Assembly: GCA_020720455.1 (NCBI GenBank) | Contig: DYOQ01000007.1 | Coordinates: 1-63,034 of the forward strand | Length of the DNA: 63,034 nucleotides | Direction of reading: 5' to 3' | Source: Bdellovibrio sp. | GTDB taxonomy: Bacteria > Bdellovibrionota > Bacteriovoracia > Bacteriovoracales > Bacteriovoracaceae | Shown: one piece after another, positions 36,601 through 43,502 of the stretch | Position numbering within the stretch: the stretch's first letter is position 1 | Layout: the number at the start of each line of letters is the position of its first letter | The notes under the pieces: model-generated | What the model was told of the DNA's origin: nothing | The model's database searches: none | What the model saw: only the letters and a program-made list of their open reading frames with translations | Made by a program: the position numbers and the translations under genes

Positions 36601-37392
36601 TTACTCCAAGTTTGCAACAAACAAATCTATCATTTGTTCTATAGCTTGGACAGGCTTAAACGAATTTTCTTCGACAGAATTAACCATCGTGATTCCTCTT
36701 ACGGAATTAGACATAAATAGAGCATCACACTCTAACATCTCTTCTAGCGATATATCGGCAACTACGACTTGGCAATTTAACTGCGTAGTAAAAAAATTAA
36801 TTATCAAACGACGGGTAACTCCAGCTAGCACATCAGGGCCAATTTCAGGCGTAAACAGCACCCCTTTTTTATATCCAAAAATATTTGCACGAGAACACTC
36901 GGAAACAGAGTTATCATCTCTAAAAAAAAGTACCTCATCAAATCCGGCATTAGATCTTTCTTGTAAGATTTTATGAATAGGAAGTAGTTTTCCCCCCTTG
37001 ATATAAGGAGGAAGCGAAGATCTTCTTTCTATATTAGACAACGCTACATTTGCACCATGCTCGCCTTTGTTAATAAAACTTCCATTTATTGGCCTAGTTA
37101 AAAAATCCATTTTAAAAACACCATCAAACATCATGATGTTGGGCCGTTCCATTTCAATCCAACATGTAATCCGCAAATATACATCCCCATCCAAGAGACT
37201 AGATTCTATCTTTTTTAATTTCTCATCAAAATCTTTTGAGATCTCGTCTAAATCAAGATAAGGCCACCAATAATTAACCCCACTAAGCACTCTCTCTTTA
37301 TGAAGATTAATTCCAAAAAATTTCTTATTAACACTTCTAAGTGATGTAAAAACTGAACATCCGTATAGATGTGATGAACTATTCCGTAACAT
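36601..37392 (-). CDS. PLP-dependent aminotransferase, class IV
   Basis: ATG 37392 follows GAGGAG. The 263-aa protein matches fold-type IV PLP enzymes (branched-chain aminotransferase, D-amino acid aminotransferase, aminodeoxychorismate lyase). The N-terminal GCSVFTSLRSVNKKFFGINLHKERV is the usual G.FeTl...ng..f.l..H..RL pattern. IKGGKLLPIHKIL holds the likely PLP lysine, EVLFFRDDNSVSECSRANIF is the conserved E..N.F stretch, and GVTRRLII follows. Specificity within the class cannot be read. It is divergent from the KARI-like/panB/coaX operon, so a role in branched-chain keto acid supply (ketoisovalerate from valine) or folate synthesis is possible. Confidence 0.8.
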   Translation of the reverse strand: MLRNSSSHLYGCSVFTSLRSVNKKFFGINLHKERVLSGVNYWWPYLDLDEISKDFDEKLKKIESSLLDGDVYLRITCWIEMERPNIMMFDGVFKMDFLTRPINGSFINKGEHGANVALSNIERRSSLPPYIKGGKLLPIHKILQERSNAGFDEVLFFRDDNSVSECSRANIFGYKKGVLFTPEIGPDVLAGVTRRLIINFFTTQLNCQVVVADISLEEMLECDALFMSNSVRGITMVNSVEENSFKPVQAIEQMIDLFVANLE

Positions 37393-37506
37393 AGTCGCAA
37401 TCTCCTCAAATCTTAATCTCTATCATATGATTCAAAATCTAGGGTAATATTAAATTTATTTTTTGTAGCTATTACATATTTAGTTCACATATGGTACGTA
37501 ATATGA

Positions 37507-38439
37507 ATGAAAACAGTTTCAATCGTAGGTTTTGGAAATCAGGCAAAAGCATGGGCAAATAATCTACGAGACTCTAACTTTCAAGTAAAAATTTACCTCC
37601 AAAAAAATAGCAACTCTATTAAATTTGCAACGGAACAAGGGTTTGAAACAGTTGAAATAGAGACAACGACGATAATACCTTCACCGATAATTCTCCTTAT
37701 TCCTGATCACCACCACTTAGACTTTTTTATTAAAAACCAAGAAAAGATTTTACCTAAAGGTAAAATAGTATATGCTCACGGTTATAGCGTCTACAAAGAA
37801 CAACTCCCTGCAAAATACCCGCAGTTTTCACACCTTCTACTCGCACCAAAGGGGATCGCTACTGAGGTCAGAAATCAATATTTACACAAAGGCAAGCTGG
37901 GTGCTGCCTTTAGTCTCGAGAACTCTTTATCTAAAGACGATGACTCAACATTAATTCACGATCTTGCTTTAAATATTGGAATAACCGCTGGGCCATATCA
38001 AACTACATTTGAAATGGAAACGATTGCCGACCTCGTTTCTGAGCAAACACTGCTCTGTTCAATTATTCCCTACACCGCTTTAGCTTCTTATAATACGTTA
38101 AGAAAAAGTGGAACGCCAAAAGAGATTGCCTACATGGAGTGTTGGTACGAACTAAAACTAATTGTTGATACGCTTGCGAAAATCGGGCCCGATAAATTTT
38201 TTGACCTAATTAGCCCCAATGCCCTAATTGGCTCAGAAAAGGCAAAAAAAATTTTTTTTGATGATAATTTTTTTCAAAAAATTGAATCGCTAAAATCAGA
38301 TATCGTAAACGGCATCTTTTTTAAAGAGGTCGAAAACACCGATACCAATGCGCTAAGAGATCAAGTGAAGCAATATTGGAAGAACGAAGAGTTAACAAAG
38401 GTTCATCACGATCTTGCAGAGAATATGTTTGACAAATGA
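37507..38439 (+). CDS. Ketol-acid reductoisomerase-like protein, possible ketopantoate reductase
   Basis: The 310-aa protein has the KARI layout: N-terminal Rossmann domain (IVGFGNQAKAWANNLRDS), LLIPDHHHLDFF, VYAHGYSV with the catalytic-loop His, and an all-helical knotted C-terminal part with the metal Asp/Glu residues in ADLVSEQTLLC and ECWYELKLIVDTL. It is shorter than usual (about 330) and lacks the normal APKGPGxxVR sequence, reading APKGIATEVR. KARI normally makes 2,3-dihydroxyisovalerate, and IlvC of some bacteria also reduces ketopantoate. Lying directly before panB and coaX, it may be specialised for the missing pantoate step (PanE function). That role is inference. Confidence 0.75.
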   Translation: MKTVSIVGFGNQAKAWANNLRDSNFQVKIYLQKNSNSIKFATEQGFETVEIETTTIIPSPIILLIPDHHHLDFFIKNQEKILPKGKIVYAHGYSVYKEQLPAKYPQFSHLLLAPKGIATEVRNQYLHKGKLGAAFSLENSLSKDDDSTLIHDLALNIGITAGPYQTTFEMETIADLVSEQTLLCSIIPYTALASYNTLRKSGTPKEIAYMECWYELKLIVDTLAKIGPDKFFDLISPNALIGSEKAKKIFFDDNFFQKIESLKSDIVNGIFFKEVENTDTNALRDQVKQYWKNEELTKVHHDLAENMFDK

Positions 38440-38486
38440 GCTAGAAAGAAAATAAAACTAGAGCAGAAATATCCAAGGTGAGTAGT

Positions 38487-39266
38487 TTGAATAAAACGAT
38501 CCTGACGACAAAAGAGATTGTAAAACAAAAAGGCAAACGTCAGCTTCAAATGCTCACATGTTATGACTTTCAAACGGCCACGCTACTCGATGAGACACCT
38601 GTAGATTTCATTTTAGTTGGTGATAGTCTAGGAAACGTCATTCTTGGTTACGAGAACACCATTAAAGTCTCACTAAATGAAATGACTATTTTTGCAAGCG
38701 CAGTCAAGCGTGGAGCTAAAAAGACATTCGTCATTGCAGATATGCCATTTGGCACCTACTCTTCATACGACAAAGGTGTTGAGTCAGCAATTAACCTATT
38801 CCAAACAAGCGGCGTTGAAGCGGTAAAATTAGAAGGAGTCTCTGATACGAAGCTACAGATTATTGCTAGTTTAAACGAAACAGGAATTCCGGTTGTTGGC
38901 CACATTGGACTTACTCCACAATCTGTCCACCAGCAAGGCGGTTATTATACCCACGGGAAAGATGAAAATGGAGCAAAGAAGCTCTTAGATGATGCAAAAA
39001 AACTTGAGGCAGCTGGGGTATTCTTACTTGTTTTAGAATGCGTCCATCCACCTGTAGCTGAACTAATTACTAAGCAGTTAACAATTCCTACAATCGGAAT
39101 TGGCTCAGGTAATAAGACTGATGGACAAGTTCTAGTAATTAACGACCTCTTAAGAATGGGAAAAGAAGAACCTCCAAAGTTTTGTGTTCCAATTGCCAAC
39201 CTTTATCAAACAAAGTTGGAGTTAATAAATAACCACTTGAGTAAGCATGGCCAACCTCTCCAGTAA
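38487..39266 (+). CDS. panB: 3-methyl-2-oxobutanoate hydroxymethyltransferase
   Basis: I place the start at TTG 38487, which has AAGGTG 6 bases upstream; the GTG three codons earlier lies inside that ribosome site. The 259-aa enzyme shows the PanB motifs LTCYDFQTA, LVGDSLGNVILGY (metal Asp), VKLEGV, GHIGLTPQSVHQQGGY, and PTIGIGSGNKTDGQVLVINDLL. PanB adds a hydroxymethyl group from methylene-tetrahydrofolate to ketoisovalerate to make ketopantoate. It lies 47 bases after the KARI-like gene, and its end overlaps the coaX start by 20 bases, so the three form an operon for pantothenate/CoA. panC and panD are not in the window. Confidence 0.95.
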   Translation: MNKTILTTKEIVKQKGKRQLQMLTCYDFQTATLLDETPVDFILVGDSLGNVILGYENTIKVSLNEMTIFASAVKRGAKKTFVIADMPFGTYSSYDKGVESAINLFQTSGVEAVKLEGVSDTKLQIIASLNETGIPVVGHIGLTPQSVHQQGGYYTHGKDENGAKKLLDDAKKLEAAGVFLLVLECVHPPVAELITKQLTIPTIGIGSGNKTDGQVLVINDLLRMGKEEPPKFCVPIANLYQTKLELINNHLSKHGQPLQ

Positions 39267-39984
39267 AACCTACACCTTTGATATCGGTAACTCTAATCCA
39301 AGCTTTGGTATCCATATAGATGGAACCCTAAAATCTATCTACCCTATAAGCAAATGGGAGACACCTCCTACTAAATTTTGTGCGGTAAAATCTCAAGTAG
39401 GAAAACCGTTACCAGAAAAAATAGTTACCGAAATTAAAGATAATCTCGTTGAACTTCCAAAGTTACATAACGGAAAATTTCTTGATATGCCAGTAAACTA
39501 TCAGGACAGCTTAGGTGTCGATCGACTCTACTCTGCCTACTATATATTTAAAACAATGCTTCAAGCATACCATTCTATACTCTTAATTGATGCTGGAACT
39601 TTTACAACAATTGATCTTGTAAATAATTCTGGGTTTAAAGGTGGCCTAATCTTTCCTGGGATCAATCAATACCTAAAGGCCTATTGTGCTGGTTACAACC
39701 TACCACAGATTGAGTTACCAAAATTCAATTTAGAACAGATCAAAACCTTACCTACAACGACAACCTCGGCGATAACATCTAGCTTTATGTTACAAGCGGC
39801 AGCAGTTTTAGATCATCTTATTCACAATGTTCACCCAGATTTAATCATCGTTACAGGTGGCAAGCACGAAGTTTACAGAAACATTCTTGAAAAAATTCAC
39901 CCAACATCAAAAGTCAGCGTTTTGCCATCTCTAATTCATAACGCTCTTTTCTTTTTAGCTACTAATTCATCCCAGATTTCATAG
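39247..39984 (+). CDS. coaX: Type III pantothenate kinase
   Basis: The 245-aa protein carries the CoaX motifs of the acetate kinase-like fold: FDIGNSNPSFG (phosphate 1), NYQDSLGVDRLYSAYY, LLIDAGTFTTIDLV (phosphate 2) and GGLIFPGINQYLKA, then IVTGGKHE. The enzyme phosphorylates pantothenate, the first step of CoA synthesis, and is ATP- and monovalent-cation-dependent. The start overlaps panB by 20 bases (translational coupling). The 3' end overlaps the convergent, internally deleted DUF4143 gene by 49 bases. Confidence 0.88.
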   Translation: MANLSSKTYTFDIGNSNPSFGIHIDGTLKSIYPISKWETPPTKFCAVKSQVGKPLPEKIVTEIKDNLVELPKLHNGKFLDMPVNYQDSLGVDRLYSAYYIFKTMLQAYHSILLIDAGTFTTIDLVNNSGFKGGLIFPGINQYLKAYCAGYNLPQIELPKFNLEQIKTLPTTTTSAITSSFMLQAAAVLDHLIHNVHPDLIIVTGGKHEVYRNILEKIHPTSKVSVLPSLIHNALFFLATNSSQIS

Positions 39985-40646
39985 TAAGGAAGGATTAAAA
40001 TATCTCCTTCGCTATAGGCCTGCTCTCCTTCATATAGAAGAATAAGCGTGCTCAAGCTATTCTCTTTTTGAAACTCAAGAAGTGACGTAAGATCTTTTTT
40101 AACAATTTTTTTCTTTGCCTTAATTTCAATTGCATATAGAGGTTTTGATTTCTTAGATAAAATCAGATCAACTTCAAACTCACCTCTTTCAGTTCTCCAA
40201 AAATGAAATTCATAATCTGATTGAGCATAGATAGAAAAATTTCGAATCTCATTGATAAGCCATTGCTCAAACATTTTTCCTCTAACCTCCGGACGCAAAT
40301 TATCTTTTAAATTTCTCAATATGGAGTTAGTGATACCATTGTCACACATATAAAATTTAGAATGTTTCGAAAAATGAATTTCATTGGTTAGCTCTGGTAT
40401 CTTTTGAATCTCATCAATGAAGAAATACTTCATCTCTTTTTTATTTATTTGAAATTCAACATCTTTTCGAAACTGTTCTGGAGAAGAAAGATAACGACGA
40501 AAATACTCACTTTTTAAGAGATCAATTTCAAAATATTTCTCGTTAGAAAGCATGTGGCGAATAAGCGTGCTTTTACCGCATTGTCGAGGGCCAAGCCAAA
40601 GGGATGAAGCAGACTTATTTAGCGTTTGGAGCCGTTCAATATACAC
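39936..40646 (-). CDS. Internally deleted AAA_14/DUF4143 ATPase (remnant)
   Basis: A GTG at 40646 with GAGG upstream gives a 236-aa product beginning VYIERLQTLN, the normal family N terminus. Walker A is GPRQCGKS (19-26), Walker B FFIDEIQK (75-82). After LTNEIHF (about residue 92) the sequence jumps straight to SKHSKFYMCDNGITN, which normally lies some 150 residues later. The TGS/R-rich sensor part, the GGFPE region and the winged helix are gone, while the C-terminal nuclease-like part (GEFEVDLILS, YAIEIKAKKK) remains in frame. It is probably a deletion product without ATPase switching, though the frame is intact. The subfamily differs from the intact copies at 3355 and 48863. Its 3' end overlaps coaX by 49 bases. 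Confidence 0.7.
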   Translation of the reverse strand: MYIERLQTLNKSASSLWLGPRQCGKSTLIRHMLSNEKYFEIDLLKSEYFRRYLSSPEQFRKDVEFQINKKEMKYFFIDEIQKIPELTNEIHFSKHSKFYMCDNGITNSILRNLKDNLRPEVRGKMFEQWLINEIRNFSIYAQSDYEFHFWRTERGEFEVDLILSKKSKPLYAIEIKAKKKIVKKDLTSLLEFQKENSLSTLILLYEGEQAYSEGDILILPYYEIWDELVAKKKRAL

Positions 40647-40743
40647 AAATACCTCACTCCACAAAATGTAACATTTTATGGAGCTTGGTACAACAATAAA
40701 ATACCTAAAGTAATTATTAAACCTGACCGATACAGTTGTTAGG

Positions 40744-40878
40744 ATGAATAGAATAAGCACACACCTAGTTATTATCGCAATTTTGCTCTTTATCGCTAAG
40801 ATTTCAATAGCAGACCATCTAAGAAGCACCACCGCTAGGTCAAATGGTGTCCAAAGTTTTGACATAGAAAATAGATAA
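40744..40878 (+). CDS. Possible 44-aa secreted peptide
   Basis: A short frame reads MNRISTHLVIIAILLFIAK followed by ISIADHLRSTTARSNG, a textbook signal peptide (basic N terminus, hydrophobic core, A-D cleavage region) and a 22-residue hydrophilic mature part. It lies in the 246-bp gap between the deleted DUF4143 gene and murD and ends 15 bases before the murD stop. The ribosome site is poor (TAGG touching the ATG), so the evidence is mainly the signal-like composition. Confidence 0.3.
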   Translation: MNRISTHLVIIAILLFIAKISIADHLRSTTARSNGVQSFDIENR

Positions 40879-40892
40879 GAAATAGAGAGTGA

Positions 40893-42209
40893 TTAATCTT
40901 CGAAAAATGTTTCCCGAAATTTTCTTCCTCTTTCAACGTAATTTTTAAACTGATCAAATGATGGAAATGCCGGTGAAAACAGTAACACTCCATCAAACTC
41001 CTCTTTTTCTATGTACTGCTTAACGCCACCTAGATTATCGCATAGTTGGTATTTGGCCACACCATCTAACTCACTCTTTAAAAGTTCAGAGGCTTCACCT
41101 ATAAGTAGATATTTTTCAACTCCTGCAAATAAGAATATTAACTCACCTAGCGAATCACTTCGCCCTCTTAGTTTTCCTCCAAGCACAAGCCAAATTTTCT
41201 TATCAGGGTATGTTTCACAGACACTCTTCACTGCCGCAACCGTAGCGTCCCAGTTAGTACTCTTAGCATCATTAAAAATAGTACATCTACGATTTTTCAC
41301 TCTTTGCAACCTAAAATCTACACCACTAAAAGTATCAATCGTTTTTTGAATTCCGCTATCACACTCATCACCATAAGTAACTCGCACACAAGAGATTGCC
41401 ACCATCAAATTTGCTAAATTATGTTTTCCTACCAATTGAAATTTATCAATAGAAAACTTTTCAAAAACTCGATCAGGAGATGTTATTGAAAGTAAGTGTA
41501 ACGAAGGACCGTTTATCTCATACTTTCCCCAAAAATTATCGAACGTAACAAATGTTTTGCTATGATCCATGTTTTTAACGATATTAAGTTTAGCATCAGT
41601 ATACTCTTCCACTGTAGCGTAACGCTCACCATGATTTGGCGTAACATTTAGAATTGCAGCAACATCTGGAGTAAACTTTTCAATCGATTCTAACTGAAAG
41701 CTTGAAAGCTCCATTGCGACGACATCATAACTATTTTCATTTCCTACAATATCACAAAAAGGTGTCCCAATATTTCCACACACGAAAGGGCATTTTCCTG
41801 CGTTCTTTAACATCTCTCCAATTAGTGTAACCACTGTCGTTTTGCCGTTCGTCCCTGTAATCGCAATAATTGGAGCATCACCAATTCTAAGGCGAAATCC
41901 TAATTCAATTTCACTCCAGATCGGAATATTTTTACTTATTGCAGATTTTAACAGCGGATGATTTCTTGGAATACCTGGAGAAAGAATAATTAATGAAGCT
42001 TTTGAAAACTCATCTTCACAGCAAGACTCTTGGGACAAAAGCTTAATGTCTGGTACTTTAGATAATAACTCACTCTTACTCTCCCACGTACTTGGTTCGC
42101 CTTGACTTACCATAATAGAAGTAACACCTTTTTTAAATAACGCCTTAGCTGCACTAACTCCAGATCTGGCGGCCCCAAAAATGTATACGTTTTTCATTAG
42201 AACTTGCAT
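40893..42209 (-). CDS. murD: UDP-N-acetylmuramoylalanine--D-glutamate ligase
   Basis: ATG 42209 with AGGA 6 bases upstream is preferred to an ATG four codons later. The 438-aa protein shows the Mur ligase pattern: N-terminal Rossmann domain (YIFGAARSGVSAAKAL), ATP loop ITGTNGKTT (117-125), MELSSFQLE, NVTPNHGERY, FNDAKSTNWDAT and the C-terminal SPAFPSFDQFKNYVERGRKF. It adds D-glutamate to UDP-MurNAc-L-Ala in the cytoplasm during peptidoglycan synthesis. In most bacteria murD is in the dcw cluster; here it stands alone, divergent from the METTL25-like gene with 39 bases between starts. Confidence 0.93.
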   Translation of the reverse strand: MQVLMKNVYIFGAARSGVSAAKALFKKGVTSIMVSQGEPSTWESKSELLSKVPDIKLLSQESCCEDEFSKASLIILSPGIPRNHPLLKSAISKNIPIWSEIELGFRLRIGDAPIIAITGTNGKTTVVTLIGEMLKNAGKCPFVCGNIGTPFCDIVGNENSYDVVAMELSSFQLESIEKFTPDVAAILNVTPNHGERYATVEEYTDAKLNIVKNMDHSKTFVTFDNFWGKYEINGPSLHLLSITSPDRVFEKFSIDKFQLVGKHNLANLMVAISCVRVTYGDECDSGIQKTIDTFSGVDFRLQRVKNRRCTIFNDAKSTNWDATVAAVKSVCETYPDKKIWLVLGGKLRGRSDSLGELIFLFAGVEKYLLIGEASELLKSELDGVAKYQLCDNLGGVKQYIEKEEFDGVLLFSPAFPSFDQFKNYVERGRKFRETFFED

Positions 42210-42248
42210 ACTCTTTCCTAGATAAAGAAATTGGTATAGAACACTAAT

Positions 42249-43502
42249 ATGAACATTGAAACTCTATTTACAGATATTCACTCTTTCTTGGTATGCTATC
42301 AAAAAATAGTAAATGAGGAAATTTTAATTTTTTTCCCTTCATCAATGAAATCATACCAAAAAAACTGGATAAAATCGCTCCAGCAAATTAATAGTGAAGA
42401 CCTGCTGGATGCTTATAACGGAGTTAATTACTCCCCTATGATCGATTCCTCGCTCAGCGAAATCTTAATCAAAGCAAACTATTTTTATAATCAAATTAAA
42501 AGCGTCACGCCACAGAACTCGCTAACAACACTTCCGCCAAGAGCGTATGTTGGAATGAAAGAAAAAAAGAGACATGAAATCGATAATCTTAGATCTAGCA
42601 TAGTTCAAATATGTAATGAAAACAGCTTAAATGGCGTCATCGATATAGGAGGAGGTGTAGGCCACCTACCAAGAATCCTTGCGCAACACCACGGGATAGA
42701 GAGCTTATCTATTGACCAAGATAAGACTCTTCAACAACAAGGAGTAAGTAGATCTAATAAATATCCTGTCTCTTCAAATGCAGCAAAAATTTCATTTATT
42801 AATGCTACACTGAATAAAGTTGAAAGAGTTCCAATTCCATCAGGTCTTGATAATTTATTATTAGTTGGGTTACACACCTGTGGGCCACTTGCCAACATTT
42901 TGCTTAGTGAAGCGATAAAAAATAGTGCTATCAAGGCCGTCTTAAATTTTGGATGTTGTTATCTTAAACTTGATGGTGTTAGCGATATAAACATCTCACA
43001 ACTAGCAAAAAAAACAGGGCCAATTAATCTTTCAAAATATGCACTAACATTAGCTACAAGGTCTCATGCCTCTTTAACAACAACTGAATTTAATGATACA
43101 AAAAGAGTCAAAGATTACCGTTACAGCTTTCATTTACTGCTTAATCAAAAGCTAGGAATCAACGATTTTTTAGCAACCGATAATGTCTCAATGAAAATCT
43201 ACGCTGGCAGCTTTGAGGATTACGCAATCTCCATGCTAAATCGTCTAAACATCACATCAAATCTTACAAAAAAAGAGCTTCAAGATTTTTATCTATTTCC
43301 TGAGACAAAAAAAATTGTAAGCGAACTTTTTATTGCGTCTATCATTCGCTGGCAGTTTGGAAAAATTATTGAACTATATATTCTATTAGATCGTGCACTC
43401 TATCTGAAAGAAAATGGATTTTTAGTCACTCTTTATAAATATTTCGAGGGAAGAATCTCCCCTCGAAATATCGGGATACTTGGAATTCTACCTCAAAAAT
43501 AA
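42249..43502 (+). CDS. METTL25/RRNAD1-like SAM-dependent methyltransferase (Methyltransf_32)
   Basis: The 417-aa protein has a SAM-binding loop VIDIGGGVGHLPRIL (131-144) with the acidic partner LSIDQD, then VGLHTCGPLANILL (206-219) and VLNFGCCYLKL (231-241). The pairing of GLH-CG-L with GCCY-KL is the hallmark of the METTL25/RRNAD1 group, best known in eukaryotes, where METTL25B has been linked to methylation of a ribosomal protein. The substrate in bacteria is unknown. The last codons contain a 12-bp inverted repeat that probably serves as terminator for the convergent glnN, and the two genes overlap by 15 bases. Confidence 0.76.
   Translation: MNIETLFTDIHSFLVCYQKIVNEEILIFFPSSMKSYQKNWIKSLQQINSEDLLDAYNGVNYSPMIDSSLSEILIKANYFYNQIKSVTPQNSLTTLPPRAYVGMKEKKRHEIDNLRSSIVQICNENSLNGVIDIGGGVGHLPRILAQHHGIESLSIDQDKTLQQQGVSRSNKYPVSSNAAKISFINATLNKVERVPIPSGLDNLLLVGLHTCGPLANILLSEAIKNSAIKAVLNFGCCYLKLDGVSDINISQLAKKTGPINLSKYALTLATRSHASLTTTEFNDTKRVKDYRYSFHLLLNQKLGINDFLATDNVSMKIYAGSFEDYAISMLNRLNITSNLTKKELQDFYLFPETKKIVSELFIASIIRWQFGKIIELYILLDRALYLKENGFLVTLYKYFEGRISPRNIGILGILPQK
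43439..43471 (-). terminator. Hairpin downstream of glnN, inside the convergent methyltransferase gene
   Basis: ATATTTCGAGGG (43439-43450) and CCCTCGAAATAT (43460-43471) form a perfect 12-bp stem with a 9-base loop. On the minus strand it lies 17 bases after the glnN stop and is followed by TTATAAAG. It is embedded in the last codons of the methyltransferase gene, so one sequence would serve as protein code on one strand and terminator on the other. The U-tract is short, which limits confidence. Confidence 0.5.

Noticed and set aside
39936-40865. Extension of the deleted DUF4143 gene to an ATG at 40865
   Set aside because: The family N terminus YIERLQTLN begins just after GTG 40646, which has a ribosome site; the upstream 73 codons look like untranslated sequence.
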